In this document: positions 18,258 to 27,753 of the stretch, piece after piece
Layout: each line of letters begins with the position of its first letter
Position numbering within the stretch: position 1 is the first letter of the stretch
DNA from: Acidovorax sp. 210-6
Lineage (GTDB): Bacteria; Pseudomonadota; Gammaproteobacteria; Burkholderiales; Burkholderiaceae_C
Reading direction: 5' to 3'
DNA length: 64,000 nt
Assembly: GCF_010020825.1 (NCBI RefSeq)
Contig: NZ_JAACJE010000001.1
Coordinates: forward strand, 1,550,001-1,614,000
The notes under the pieces: generated by a model
Told to the model about the DNA's origin: nothing
The model's database searches: none
What the model saw: only the letters and a program-made list of their open reading frames with translations
Position numbers and translations under genes: made by a program

Positions 18258-19441
18258 AACAACGCATCACGGTGCTCGGATCGACCGGATCCATAGGCAC
18301 CAACACGCTCGATGTGGTGGCGCGCCACCCCGAGCGCTTCGAGGTGTTTGCACTCAGCGCGGCCACGCAGGTCGATGCGCTGCTGGCGCAGTGTGCACGC
18401 TTCGCCCCGCGCTACGCCGTCATGGCCAGTCCTGAGCATGCCAGTGCGCTGGCAGAAAAATGCAAGCAAAATGGGCTTGTAACGCAGGTACTACAAGCGC
18501 AAGATGCTATCGAAACAATAGCATCGCACCCCGAAGTGGATATGGTGATGGCGGCCATTGTCGGCGCAGCTGGACTGGCGCCCTGCCTGGCCGCGGCGCG
18601 TGCTGGCAAGCGTTTGCTGCTGGCCAACAAAGAGGCGCTGGTGGTGGGGGGGGAGGTCTTCCTGCAGGCCGTGCGCGAGGGCGGCGCTACGCTGTTGCCC
18701 ATCGACAGCGAGCACTCGGCCATCTTCCAGTCCCTGCCTGAAGACCCATCCACCTGGCAGCGCCGCGTGGACAAAATCATCCTCACCGCTTCGGGCGGGC
18801 CGTTCCGTCAGCGCGACCCGAAAACCTTGCACGAGGTCACGCCGGAGCAGGCCTGCGCCCACCCCAACTGGGTCATGGGGCGCAAGATCTCGGTCGATTC
18901 GGCCACCATGATGAACAAGGCGCTGGAGGTGATCGAGGCGCGCTACCTGTTCGGCCTGGCGCCGCGCAAGCTGGACGTGGTCATTCACCCGCAAAGCATC
19001 ATCCACTCCATGGTGCAGTACACCGACACGTCGGTGGTGGCCCAGTTGGGTACGCCCGACATGCGCGTGCCCATCGCCTACGGTCTGGCCTGGCCTGAGC
19101 GCGTGGAGTCGGGGGCTGCGGCGCTCGACTTCCATACCCTGGGCGCCATGACCTTCGAGGCCATCGACGACCATGGGCATCCCGAGCGTTTTCCGGGCCT
19201 GCGCCTGGCCTGGGAGGCACTGGAAGCGCCTGCGGGCACCACGGCCGTGCTCAATGCCGCCAACGAGGTGGCCGTGGCGCAGTTTCTGGAGCGGCGCATC
19301 CGCTTCGACCAGATCCATGCACTGAACTTGGAAACTTTGTCCAGCGTGCCGGTCTCCAAGCCCGGATCGCTCGACGACCTGCTGGCGCTGGACCAGCAAG
19401 CCCGTGCCAGCGCGCAGCGCATTGCGCAGCGACTGGCTTGA
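18254..19441 (+). CDS. dxr: 1-deoxy-D-xylulose 5-phosphate reductoisomerase
   Basis: Converts DXP to 2-C-methyl-D-erythritol 4-phosphate with NADPH, the committed step of the MEP isoprenoid pathway, which feeds UppS upstream. The 395-residue protein has the NADPH motif GSTGSIGTNTLDVV at the N-terminus, LLLANKEALVVGGE, the substrate and metal region PIDSEHSAIFQSLP, and HPQSIIHSMVQYTDTS. Residues 72-91 (including QVLQAQDAIETIAS) are encoded by a divergent copy of a dispersed repeat, read without any break of frame and with rare codons (GTA, CTA, ATA). Alignment from memory with the E. coli protein suggests no length change there. Confidence 0.98.
   Translation: MKQRITVLGSTGSIGTNTLDVVARHPERFEVFALSAATQVDALLAQCARFAPRYAVMASPEHASALAEKCKQNGLVTQVLQAQDAIETIASHPEVDMVMAAIVGAAGLAPCLAAARAGKRLLLANKEALVVGGEVFLQAVREGGATLLPIDSEHSAIFQSLPEDPSTWQRRVDKIILTASGGPFRQRDPKTLHEVTPEQACAHPNWVMGRKISVDSATMMNKALEVIEARYLFGLAPRKLDVVIHPQSIIHSMVQYTDTSVVAQLGTPDMRVPIAYGLAWPERVESGAAALDFHTLGAMTFEAIDDHGHPERFPGLRLAWEALEAPAGTTAVLNAANEVAVAQFLERRIRFDQIHALNLETLSSVPVSKPGSLDDLLALDQQARASAQRIAQRLA
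18467..18525 (-). repeat. Dispersed two-hairpin element, copy 3 (divergent), inside dxr
   Basis: Hairpin 1 is extended to a perfect 8-bp inverted repeat, GATGCTAT (18503-18510) and ATAGCATC (18518-18525). In minus-strand reading TTGCGCTT follows, with an alternative second stem CTTGTA/TACAAG and an AAGCCCATTTT end. It is the least certain family member; the first hairpin and TTGCGCTT match the other copies. Confidence 0.55.
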
Positions 19442-19474
19442 CCGAGCGGGTTCCACCACACCGCGGGAGTGTCC

Positions 19475-20836
19475 ATGCTGACCGTTGTTGCTTTCATCGT
19501 TGCCCTCGGCCTCTTGATTGCCGTGCACGAATACGGCCACTACCGTGTGGCCGTGGCCTGCGGTGTGAAGGTGCTGCGCTTTTCGGTGGGCTTTGGCAAG
19601 CCTTTGCTGCGCTGGCAGCCCAAGGGCTCGCCCACCGAGTTCGTCCTGGGCGCATTTCCCCTGGGGGGCTTCGTGCGCATGCTTGACGAGCGCGAGGCAC
19701 CGGTACCACCCGAAGAGCGCCATCTGGCCTTCAACACCCAGCCGCTGCGCTCGCGTGCGCTCATCGTGGCCGCCGGTCCGGTGGCCAACCTGGTGCTGGC
19801 CGTGTTGCTGTATGCGCTGGTCAACTGGATGGGCGTGCAGGAGCCCATGGCCTACCTGTCCAAGCCAGTGCCGGGTTCGGTGGCGCAGTCTGCGGGGCTG
19901 CATGGCGGCGAGCTGGTACGCCGCGCAGCCCTGGGTGACGGGGAGGAAATGCCCGTGCGCTCCTTCGAGGACCTGCGCTGGTTGTTGGCGCGCGGCGCGC
20001 TGGAATCGCAAGCAGCGCGCCTGGTCGTCGAGCCCACACCGGGCGCCGCCGAGCGCACCGTGCACCTGCCGCTGCAAGACATTGACACCCGCAATGCCGA
20101 TCACCGCCTGATGCAGCTCATCGGCATCACCGGCCCCTGGACACCGCCCCTGGTGGGCGAGTTGATGGCTGGCGGTGCCGGCGAGCGCTCGGGCCTGCAG
20201 GCCGGGGATGTGGTGCTGCGCATTGGCGCCACCGACGTGGTGGACGGTGCGCAACTGCGTGCGCTGATCCGAGGCTCTGTGCAGGGCAAGGAGCCGCTGG
20301 CGCAGACCTGGCGTATCGAGCGCGCGGGCCAGGTGCTGGAACTGCAGGTGCTGCCTGAAGTGCAGCAGGAACACGGTGAAACCATTGCCCGCATCGGTGC
20401 GTACGTGGGAGGCCGCCCGCAGTTCGAGACCGTGCAGTATGGGCCGCTGGAAGGCGTACTCAAGGGAGCAGAGCGCACCTGGCAGGTGTCCGTGCTCACG
20501 CTCAAGATGATGGGGCGCATGCTCATTGGCGAGGCATCGCTCAAGAACATCAGCGGTCCGCTGACGATAGCCGACTATGCGGGCAGGTCTGCGAGCCTGG
20601 GCCTGGCCCAGTACCTGGGGTTTCTGGCACTCATCAGTGTGAGCTTGGGGGTGCTGAACCTGTTGCCGCTGCCCGTCCTCGATGGGGGGCACCTGATGTA
20701 TTATCTTTGGGAGGGTGTGACGGGCAGGAGCGTCTCGGACGCCTGGATGGAACGCCTGCAGCGCGGCGGTGTCGCCGTGCTGTTTCTGATGATGTCCATC
20801 GCATTGTTCAACGATCTCTCCCGGCTCTTTGGCTAA
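19475..20836 (+). CDS. rseP: Site-2 zinc metalloprotease RseP
   Basis: An inner-membrane intramembrane protease that cleaves anti-sigma factor RseA-type proteins after DegS and removes signal peptide remnants. The 453 residues carry the zinc motif HEYGH at 18-22 within the first membrane segment, two PDZ-like regions (about 115-290) and the LDG motif (LPLPVLDGGHL) near residue 400 in a C-terminal membrane segment. The ATG at 19475 is used because GGGAG ends 5 bp before it. It lies between dxr and bamA, the conserved order linking envelope stress control to outer-membrane assembly. Confidence 0.97.
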   Translation: MLTVVAFIVALGLLIAVHEYGHYRVAVACGVKVLRFSVGFGKPLLRWQPKGSPTEFVLGAFPLGGFVRMLDEREAPVPPEERHLAFNTQPLRSRALIVAAGPVANLVLAVLLYALVNWMGVQEPMAYLSKPVPGSVAQSAGLHGGELVRRAALGDGEEMPVRSFEDLRWLLARGALESQAARLVVEPTPGAAERTVHLPLQDIDTRNADHRLMQLIGITGPWTPPLVGELMAGGAGERSGLQAGDVVLRIGATDVVDGAQLRALIRGSVQGKEPLAQTWRIERAGQVLELQVLPEVQQEHGETIARIGAYVGGRPQFETVQYGPLEGVLKGAERTWQVSVLTLKMMGRMLIGEASLKNISGPLTIADYAGRSASLGLAQYLGFLALISVSLGVLNLLPLPVLDGGHLMYYLWEGVTGRSVSDAWMERLQRGGVAVLFLMMSIALFNDLSRLFG

Positions 20837-20880
20837 CCTACTGGCTGCCCGGTCTGTGCTGGGTGGCACCGGTTTCATTC

Positions 20881-23178
20881 ATGAAAAAACAATCCAATCG
20901 CTTCGGTGCGCGCACCGCCACGGCCGTTGCAGCCATGTTTCTTGCCGTTCATGCGGCCTGGGCCCTGGAGCCCTTCAAGGTGCAGGACATCCGCGTCGAA
21001 GGCCTGCAGCGCGTGGAACCGGGCACTGTGTTCGCGTCCATTCCTCTGCGCGTAGGCGATACCTACAACGATGAAAAGGGTGCGGCGGCGATCCGTGCCC
21101 TGTTTGCCCTGGGCCTGTTCAAGGATGTGCGCCTGGAAGCGGTGGGCGGCGTGCTCGTGGTGGTGGTCGAAGAGCGCCCCACCGTGGCCGACGTCGATTT
21201 TGTGGGCGCGCGTGAGTTTGAAAAGGATGCGCTCAAGAAGGCCATGCGCGACATTGGTCTGACCGATGGCCGCCCCTACGACAAGGCCCTGACCGACCGT
21301 GCCGAGCAAGAGCTCAAGCGCCAGTACATCAACAAGAGTTTCTATGGTGCCGAAGTGGTCACGACCGTGACCCCCATCGAGCGCAACCGCGTGAACCTGA
21401 CCTTCACCATCACCGAGGGCGATACGGCGCGCATCAAGGACATCCGCATCGTCGGCAACAAGGCGTTCAGCGAATCCACCCTCAAGGGCTTGTTCGACCA
21501 GGACACGGGGGGCTGGCTGAGCTGGTACACCAAGTCCGATCGCTATGCGCGCTCTAAGCTCAACGCCGACCTCGAAACGCTGCGCTCGTACTACCTGCAG
21601 CGCGGCTACCTGGAGTTCCGCATCGATTCGACCCAGGTGGCCATCTCGCCAGACAAGCAGGACATCACCATCACGGTCAATGTGACCGAGGGCGAGCGCT
21701 TTGTGGTCTCCAGCGTCAAGCTCGAAGGCAACTACCTGGAGCGCGATGAGGAGTTCAAGTCGCTGGTCACCATCCGCGCGGGCGAGCCCTACAACGCCGA
21801 TCAGGTGGCCGAAACCACCAAGGCCTTTTCCGAACATTTTGGCAATTTTGGCTTTGCGTTTGCGCGCATCGAAGCCGTGCCGGAGATCGATCGCGATACC
21901 AACCGTGTGGCCCTGACCCTGCAGGCCGACCCGGTGCGGCGCGCCTATGTGCGGCGCATCGAGGTCGCAGGCAACAACCGCACACGCGACGAAGTGATTC
22001 GGCGCGAGTTCCGCCAGTTCGAATCGTCCTGGTACGACGGCGAGAAAATTCGTCTGTCGCGCGACCGCGTGGACCGTCTGGGATTTTTCACCGAAGTCAA
22101 TGTCGAGACCCAGGAGGTCCCTGGCGCACCCGACCAGGTCGATCTGGTCGTGAATGTGGTCGAGAAACCCACGGGCTCGCTGCAACTGGGTGCCGGTTTT
22201 TCCAGCGCGGAGAAGCTGTCGTTCTCCTTTGCCATCAAGCAGGAGAACATCTTCGGCTCAGGCAACTACCTCGGGGTGGATGTCAACACCAGCAAGTTCA
22301 AGCGCACGCTGGTGTTCAGCACCACCGACCCGTATTTCACCCGGGACGGCATCTCGCGCACCGTCGATCTCTACTACCGTACCGACAAGCCTTATGAGGA
22401 CCAGGGCGGGAACTATGAGTTGGTGACCACGGGGGGCGGGCTGCGTTTCGGGGTGCCGTTCACGGAAACAGACACGGTCTTTTTCGGTGCGGCGCTGGAG
22501 AGCAACCGCATCAAATCGGGCACCAACATCCCGGCGGCATACTTGGCGTACGCGGATCGTTACGGCTCTTCCAGCAGTTCCGTGCCACTGACCATTGGTT
22601 GGTCGCGGGATGGCCGAGACAGCGCGCTGGCGCCCAACAACGGGGTGTACCAGCGGCTCAACACCGACTGGTCCGTGGCCGGTGACGCCCGCTACCTGCG
22701 CGCGAACTACCAATATCAGCAGTACATCCCACTCAACAAGAAGTTCACCCTGGCTTTCAATGGGGAACTGGGCTGGGGCAAGGGCTTCAATGGCCGTCCC
22801 TTCCCGGTGTTCAAGAACTTCTACTCGGGTGGTCTGGGCTCGGTACGCGGGTTTGACCAGGGCACCCTGGGGCCGCGTGACGTCACCGGCGCATCGCTGG
22901 GTGGCCCCAAGAAAGTCACTTTCAACACAGAACTCATCGCTCCGTTCCCCGGCGCTGGCAATGACCGCACCCTGCGGATCTTTACCTTCCTGGATGTGGG
23001 CAATGTGTACGGCGAGGAGGAAAAAATGCGCTTCAGTGAGATGCGCGCCTCCGTCGGCGTGGGTTTGAGCTGGATTTCCCCGTTGGGTCCGCTGCGCCTT
23101 GCGTACGCCCAGCCCGTGCGCAAGTTCGCGGGCGATAGAATCCAGAAATTGCAATTCCAGATTGGAACGTCCTTCTAA
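20881..23178 (+). CDS. bamA: Outer membrane protein assembly factor BamA
   Basis: The essential Omp85 protein that inserts beta-barrel proteins into the outer membrane. The 765-residue precursor has a signal peptide (about residues 1-28, ending in AAWA), five POTRA domains (about 30-425) and a 16-strand barrel with the VRGF motif (GGLGSVRGFDQGTLGP) and a terminal phenylalanine (IGTSF). The ATG at 20881 gives a proper signal peptide; the frame upstream overlaps rseP and is not coding. The stop overlaps the start of skp by one base (TAATG). Confidence 0.98.
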   Translation: MKKQSNRFGARTATAVAAMFLAVHAAWALEPFKVQDIRVEGLQRVEPGTVFASIPLRVGDTYNDEKGAAAIRALFALGLFKDVRLEAVGGVLVVVVEERPTVADVDFVGAREFEKDALKKAMRDIGLTDGRPYDKALTDRAEQELKRQYINKSFYGAEVVTTVTPIERNRVNLTFTITEGDTARIKDIRIVGNKAFSESTLKGLFDQDTGGWLSWYTKSDRYARSKLNADLETLRSYYLQRGYLEFRIDSTQVAISPDKQDITITVNVTEGERFVVSSVKLEGNYLERDEEFKSLVTIRAGEPYNADQVAETTKAFSEHFGNFGFAFARIEAVPEIDRDTNRVALTLQADPVRRAYVRRIEVAGNNRTRDEVIRREFRQFESSWYDGEKIRLSRDRVDRLGFFTEVNVETQEVPGAPDQVDLVVNVVEKPTGSLQLGAGFSSAEKLSFSFAIKQENIFGSGNYLGVDVNTSKFKRTLVFSTTDPYFTRDGISRTVDLYYRTDKPYEDQGGNYELVTTGGGLRFGVPFTETDTVFFGAALESNRIKSGTNIPAAYLAYADRYGSSSSSVPLTIGWSRDGRDSALAPNNGVYQRLNTDWSVAGDARYLRANYQYQQYIPLNKKFTLAFNGELGWGKGFNGRPFPVFKNFYSGGLGSVRGFDQGTLGPRDVTGASLGGPKKVTFNTELIAPFPGAGNDRTLRIFTFLDVGNVYGEEEKMRFSEMRASVGVGLSWISPLGPLRLAYAQPVRKFAGDRIQKLQFQIGTSF

Positions 23179-23690
23179 TGAAACACCTTTCCCGTCAACT
23201 CGCCCTGGTTCTGATGCTCAGCGGTGTCGGTGCAGCTGCACCGGCCTATGCCGATTTCAAGGCGGGCTTCATTCATACCGACCGTGTGTTCCGCGAAGCA
23301 AGCTCGGCCAAGGCCGCGCAAGCCAAACTGGAGCAGGAATTCTCGCGCCGCGACAAGGAAATCAACGACCTGGGCAACACGCTCAAGACCGCGACCGAGA
23401 AGTTCGAGCGCGATGCGCCTACGCTGTCGGACAGCCAGCGCCAGACCCGTCAGCGCCAGCTCATGGACCAGGACCGCGAATTCCAGCGCAAGCGCCGCGA
23501 GTTCCAGGAAGACCTCAACGCGCGCAAGAACGAAGAGCTCAACCAACTGGGCGAGCGCATCAACAAGGTCGTCAAGCAACTGGCCGAGCAGGAAAAGTAC
23601 GACATCATCGTGGACCAGGCGGTGTACATCAACCCGCAGCACGACATCACCGACAAGGTGATCAAGGCCCTCAATGGTGCATCCAAGTAA
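23178..23690 (+). CDS. skp: Periplasmic chaperone Skp/OmpH
   Basis: A periplasmic trimeric chaperone that carries unfolded outer-membrane proteins to the Bam machine. The 170-residue precursor has a signal peptide (about 1-25, cut after APAYA), a beta strand (FKAGFIHTDRVFREA) and a long coiled coil (about 40-135) rich in Lys, Glu and Arg, followed by the closing strand KYDIIVDQAVYINP. It starts within the bamA stop codon, so translation is coupled, and is followed by lpxD. Confidence 0.95.
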   Translation: MKHLSRQLALVLMLSGVGAAAPAYADFKAGFIHTDRVFREASSAKAAQAKLEQEFSRRDKEINDLGNTLKTATEKFERDAPTLSDSQRQTRQRQLMDQDREFQRKRREFQEDLNARKNEELNQLGERINKVVKQLAEQEKYDIIVDQAVYINPQHDITDKVIKALNGASK

Positions 23691-23717
23691 GGTCTGCCTG
23701 AAGTGGATGGGTGCCGC

Positions 23718-24707
23718 GTGAGTGTGCGACTGGGCCAATTCATCGAGGCACTGGGCGGCACGCTCGAAGGAAACCCTGACCATCTGATCGCACGCCTGGC
23801 CCCGCTGGAGGCTGCGGGGCCGCAGGATCTGAGTTTCCTCAGCAACCCGCGCTACCAGCAGCAACTGGCCGCCTCCCAGGCGGCCTGTGTCATTGTGGCC
23901 CCTGCGATGCGCGAGCCTGCATTGCAGCGCGGTGCCTGCATCGTGGCAGACGACCCCTACGTGTACTTCGCCCGCGCCACACAGTGGTGGAAGCGCCAGC
24001 ACGTACCTGCGGTGCAGCCGGGCGTGCACCCGAGCGCCGTGGTGCACCCCGATGCCGTGGTGGACGCCAGCGCCTGCATCGGCCCGCTGTGCGTGGTTGA
24101 GCGGGGTGCGCACATTGGCGCCCACACTTGGCTCAAATCGCGCGTCACAGTGGGCGAAGACTGCCATATCGGTGCACGTTGCATCGTGCATGCCGGTGCC
24201 GTGATCGGGGCCGATGGCTTTGGCTTTGCGCCTGAAAAAGGTGCCTGGGTCAAGATCGAGCAGCTGGGCGCTGTGCGCATCGGCGACGACGTGGAGATTG
24301 GTGCCAACACCTGCATAGACCGTGGTGCACTGGGCGACACGGTCATCGAAGACGGCGTCAAACTCGACAACCTGGTGCAGGTCGGTCACAACGTGCACAT
24401 AGGGCGCCATTCGGCCATGGCCGGATGCGTGGGCATTGCGGGCAGCGCGCGCATCGGTGCGCACTGCAGCGTGGGCGGCGGCGGCATTGTGCTGGGCCAC
24501 CTCACGCTGGCGGACCATGTGCATGTGTCGGCAGCTACCACGGTCACGCGCTCCATTCACCAGCCCGGGCTGTACACCGGCATGTTTCCCATCGACGACA
24601 ATGCGCGCTGGGAAAAGAACGCCGCCACGGTCAAGCAGCTGCACAGTCTGCGCGAGCGCATCAAGGCCCTGGAAGGGCTTCTCCAGAACAACAAGATTGA
24701 ACGCTGA
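23718..24707 (+). CDS. lpxD: UDP-3-O-(3-hydroxyacyl)glucosamine N-acyltransferase
   Basis: Third step of lipid A synthesis: adds the second hydroxyacyl chain to the glucosamine nitrogen. The 329 residues include an N-terminal uridine-binding domain, a left-handed beta-helix of hexapeptide repeats (about 105-290; e.g. [20 protein letters not shown]) and a C-terminal helix. The GTG at 23718 ([14 protein letters not shown]) is preferred to a GTG 15 bp upstream because it matches the family's start. The stop overlaps the fabZ start. Confidence 0.97.
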   Translation: MSVRLGQFIEALGGTLEGNPDHLIARLAPLEAAGPQDLSFLSNPRYQQQLAASQAACVIVAPAMREPALQRGACIVADDPYVYFARATQWWKRQHVPAVQPGVHPSAVVHPDAVVDASACIGPLCVVERGAHIGAHTWLKSRVTVGEDCHIGARCIVHAGAVIGADGFGFAPEKGAWVKIEQLGAVRIGDDVEIGANTCIDRGALGDTVIEDGVKLDNLVQVGHNVHIGRHSAMAGCVGIAGSARIGAHCSVGGGGIVLGHLTLADHVHVSAATTVTRSIHQPGLYTGMFPIDDNARWEKNAATVKQLHSLRERIKALEGLLQNNKIER

Positions 24708-25147
24708 TGATGGACATTCACGCAATACTCAAGCAACTGCCCCACCGCTACCCGTTCCTGCTGGTGGACAAGGTGCTCGAACTCGAACGCAACCAGCGCA
24801 TCAGGGCCATCAAGAACGTCACGTTCAACGAGCCTTATTTCATGGGGCACTTCCCAGGCCGTCCGGTCATGCCCGGCGTGCTCATCCTGGAAGCGCTGGC
24901 CCAGGCGGCCGGCCTGCTGGCGTTCGATGCCATGGGCCAGGTGCCCGACGAGAACAACATTTACTACTTCGTCGGCATCGACGGTGCGCGTTTCAAGCGC
25001 CCCGTGGAGCCAGGCGATCAGTTGATTCTGGACATCACGATCGACCGTGTGCGCGGCGGCATCTGGAAGTTCAAGGGCGTGGGCCGCGTGGGCGATGAGG
25101 TGGCCTGCGAGGCCGAACTGATGTGCACCATGCGCGCCGTCGGCTGA
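24707..25147 (+). CDS. fabZ: 3-hydroxyacyl-[acyl-carrier-protein] dehydratase FabZ
   Basis: Dehydrates 3-hydroxyacyl-ACP in fatty acid elongation and competes with LpxA and LpxD for the same substrate pool, which explains its place between them. The 146-residue hot-dog fold protein shows the catalytic His in [14 protein letters not shown] and the Glu in [13 protein letters not shown]. Two adjacent ATG codons (24707, 24710) are possible starts; the first overlaps the lpxD stop. Confidence 0.97.
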   Translation: MMDIHAILKQLPHRYPFLLVDKVLELERNQRIRAIKNVTFNEPYFMGHFPGRPVMPGVLILEALAQAAGLLAFDAMGQVPDENNIYYFVGIDGARFKRPVEPGDQLILDITIDRVRGGIWKFKGVGRVGDEVACEAELMCTMRAVG

Positions 25148-25178
25148 CGCCGGGCACCCAACAGGGCAGGGCAGCGCC

Positions 25179-25967
25179 GTGAGCCACATTCACCCGACCG
25201 CCGTCGTCGATGCGCAGGCGTGCATCGACGAGCGCGCCAGCATTGGCCCCTTTGCCGTGATCGGCCCGCACGTGCGCATCGGTGCAGGCACCACGGTGGG
25301 CGCGCACTGCGTGATCGATGGGCACACCACCATCGGCCAAGACAACCGCATTTACCCATTCGCATCGCTGGGCGCTGCACCGCAGGACAAGAAGTACGGC
25401 GGCGAGCCCACCGAGCTGCGCATTGGCGACCGCAACACCATCCGAGAGTTCTGCACCTTCAACACCGGCACTGCGCAGGACAAGGGCTCCACCACCATCG
25501 GCAACGACAACTGGATCATGGCCTACGTGCACATTGCGCACGACTGCGTGGTGGGTGACCACACCACCATGGCCAACAACGCCACGCTGGCCGGGCATGT
25601 GGAGGTGGGGGACTGGGCCACCATCGGTGGCCTGACCGGCGTGCTGCAACGCATGCGCATTGGCGCGCACGCCATGGTGGGTTTTTCCAGCCATGTGGGC
25701 AAGGACGTGCCGCCGTTCATGGTGGTGGATGGCAACCCGCTGGCGGTGCGCGGCGTGAATCTGGTGGGGCTGCGTCGGCGCGATTTTTCCGACCAGCGCA
25801 TCAGCGCCATCCGCGAGATGCACAAGCTTCTCTACCGCCAGGGGCTGACACTGGAACAGGCGCGCGCCGCGATGGCGCAACTGCCCGCCACGCATCCCGA
25901 GGCGGCGCAGGACGTGGCCTTGATGGATGCTTTCCTGGCCAGTTCCGTGGCGGGCATTGCCCGCTGA
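25179..25967 (+). CDS. lpxA: UDP-N-acetylglucosamine acyltransferase
   Basis: First step of lipid A synthesis. The 262-residue protein starts with GTG ([20 protein letters not shown]) and consists of a left-handed beta-helix of hexapeptide repeats with the catalytic His region [14 protein letters not shown], followed by a helical C-terminal domain ([15 protein letters not shown]). A GGGCAGGG tract precedes the start. It lies 31 bp after fabZ and 18 bp before lpxB. Confidence 0.98.
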   Translation: MSHIHPTAVVDAQACIDERASIGPFAVIGPHVRIGAGTTVGAHCVIDGHTTIGQDNRIYPFASLGAAPQDKKYGGEPTELRIGDRNTIREFCTFNTGTAQDKGSTTIGNDNWIMAYVHIAHDCVVGDHTTMANNATLAGHVEVGDWATIGGLTGVLQRMRIGAHAMVGFSSHVGKDVPPFMVVDGNPLAVRGVNLVGLRRRDFSDQRISAIREMHKLLYRQGLTLEQARAAMAQLPATHPEAAQDVALMDAFLASSVAGIAR

Positions 25968-25985
25968 GTGGGGCTGGGGGCGTAG

Positions 25986-27152
25986 ATGACGAGCACACCC
26001 CGCATCGCGATGGTGGCGGGTGAAACCTCTGGGGACCTGCTGGCCGGGCTGCTGCTCGACGGCCTGCGGGGCCTGTGGCCAGGTTTGCAGGCCTGCGGCA
26101 TTGGCGGCCCACAGATGGCACGGCGCGGTTTCGAGGCTTGGTGGCCCAGCGAGCGCCTGGCCGTGCACGGCTACAGCATTGAGGTCTTCCGTCGCCTGGC
26201 AGGCATCATGGCCATCCGCAGGCAGTTGCGCCAGCGCCTGTTGCAGGACCGCCCCGACGTGTTCATCGGCGTGGATGCACCCGACTTCAACCTGGGCCTG
26301 GAGGCCGACCTGCGCGCCGCGGGCACCCGCACCGTGCACTTTGTCTGCCCCTCCATCTGGGCCTGGCGCGCTGAGCGGGTGGAAAAAATCCGCCGTGCTG
26401 CCAGCCATGTGCTGTGCATCTTTCCTTTTGAGCCCGAGCTGCTTGCGCGCCATGGCATCCGTGCCACCTATGTGGGCCATCCGCTGGCCGGGGTCATTCC
26501 TTTGGTGCCGGACCGCGCTGCTGCCCGCGCCGCGCTGGGCCTGGCGCCAGACGACAGGGTACTGGCCATTTTGCCGGGCAGCCGTTCCGCCGAGGTGCAG
26601 TACATCACTCCTAAGTTTTTTGAGGCTGCAGCGCTTGTCCAGCAAGCGCAACCAGCTATCAAAATGATAGTGCCTGCGGTGCCTGCCTTGCAGGCGCGCA
26701 TCGAGCAGGCGGCCGGTGCGGCGGGCTTGGCGGGCCGTGTGCAGGTGGTCAGTGGCCAATCGCATGCCGTGCTCGCGGCCTGCGATGTGACCCTGATCGC
26801 CAGCGGCACGGCCACGCTGGAGGCGGCGCTGTTCAAGCGCCCCATGGTCATTGGCTACCACATGCACCCGCTGAGTTGGCGCCTCATGCGCCGCAAGCAA
26901 CTGCAGCCCTGGGTGGGCTTGCCCAACATTCTGAGCGGCGATTTCGTCGTGCCCGAGCTGCTGCAGGACGCCGCGACCCCGCAGGCGCTGGCAGCGGCGG
27001 TGCTCGACTGGTTCCACGCCCTGGACCACGATGCTGCGCGCATGGCCGCGCTGCACCACCGCTTCACTGCGCTGCACGAAAGCCTGCGGCGCGACACCCC
27101 CCAACTAGCTGCCGATGCGATCCAAAAAGTCCTTGCCGACCCCCGTGCCTGA
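25986..27152 (+). CDS. lpxB: Lipid A disaccharide synthase
   Basis: A glycosyltransferase (family GT19) that joins UDP-diacylglucosamine and lipid X to the lipid A disaccharide on the inner face of the inner membrane. The 388 residues show [16 protein letters not shown] at the N-terminus, [29 protein letters not shown] and LLPGSR-type [11 protein letters not shown]. Residues about 211-229, right after that motif, are encoded by a clear copy of the dispersed repeat, with the ATA codon and AT-rich bases, yet the region aligns without a gap to the E. coli protein as I recall it. Confidence 0.97.
   Translation: MTSTPRIAMVAGETSGDLLAGLLLDGLRGLWPGLQACGIGGPQMARRGFEAWWPSERLAVHGYSIEVFRRLAGIMAIRRQLRQRLLQDRPDVFIGVDAPDFNLGLEADLRAAGTRTVHFVCPSIWAWRAERVEKIRRAASHVLCIFPFEPELLARHGIRATYVGHPLAGVIPLVPDRAAARAALGLAPDDRVLAILPGSRSAEVQYITPKFFEAAALVQQAQPAIKMIVPAVPALQARIEQAAGAAGLAGRVQVVSGQSHAVLAACDVTLIASGTATLEAALFKRPMVIGYHMHPLSWRLMRRKQLQPWVGLPNILSGDFVVPELLQDAATPQALAAAVLDWFHALDHDAARMAALHHRFTALHESLRRDTPQLAADAIQKVLADPRA
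26615..26672 (-). repeat. Dispersed two-hairpin element, copy 4, in frame inside lpxB
   Basis: Minus-strand reading: CTATC, ATTTT, GATAG (hairpin 1, 26656-26670), TTGCGCTT (26642-26649), then AAGCGC (26630-26635) closing a 6-bp second stem, and a CCTCAAAAAA end. In the lpxB frame it encodes [19 protein letters not shown]. Confidence 0.8.
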
Positions 27153-27753
27153 GCAGGCCATGCTTCCCTGGCCCATGCCGCAAGGCCTGGTGGCCGGGGT
27201 GGATGAAGCGGGCCGCGGTCCCCTGGCCGGGCCGGTGGTGGCGGCGGCCGTCATTCTGGACGAGCGCCAGCCCATCGCTGGGTTGGCAGACTCCAAAAAG
27301 CTCACCGCCCTGCGGCGCGAGCGCCTGTTCGACGAGATCCGTGCCAAGGCGCTGTGTTGCAGCGTGGCCGAGGCCAGCGTGGAAGAGATCGACCGCCTCA
27401 ACATCCTGCAGGCCACCTTGCTGGCCATGCGCCGTGCTGTGCAGGGGCTGCGGCTCAAGCCGGGGCTGGTGCTGGTCGATGGCAACCGCCTGCCGGTGCT
27501 GGACATCCCTGCAGAGGCCATCGTCAAGGGCGATGCGCTGGTGCCTGCCATTTCGGCGGCCTCCATCCTGGCCAAGGTGCACCGCGACCGCTGGTGCGCC
27601 GAGGTGCATACGCAGTACCCCGAGTATGGTTTTGATGCCCACAAGGGCTACGGCACCGCCGCACACCTGCAGGCCCTGCGCGCGCATGGCGCCAGCCCGC
27701 TGCACCGCCGCTCCTTTGCGCCCGTGGCCCAGCACCTGGAGGCTGCGCCATGA
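27115..27753 (+). CDS. rnhB: Ribonuclease HII
   Basis: Removes RNA from RNA-DNA hybrids and single ribonucleotides from DNA. Motifs are [15 protein letters not shown] with catalytic Asp and Glu, [19 protein letters not shown], and [15 protein letters not shown] with a later [13 protein letters not shown]. The start is uncertain: ATG 27115 (212 residues) overlaps lpxB by 38 bp, while ATG 27160 (197 residues) lies just after the lpxB stop and leaves an N-terminus of about the usual length. The stop overlaps the next start (ATGA). Confidence 0.95.
   Translation: MRSKKSLPTPVPEQAMLPWPMPQGLVAGVDEAGRGPLAGPVVAAAVILDERQPIAGLADSKKLTALRRERLFDEIRAKALCCSVAEASVEEIDRLNILQATLLAMRRAVQGLRLKPGLVLVDGNRLPVLDIPAEAIVKGDALVPAISAASILAKVHRDRWCAEVHTQYPEYGFDAHKGYGTAAHLQALRAHGASPLHRRSFAPVAQHLEAAP

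Noticed and set aside
18491-20878. Long minus-strand open frame opposite dxr and rseP
   Set aside because: The translation is His/Gln/Arg-rich without family motifs, and both plus-strand genes are certain.
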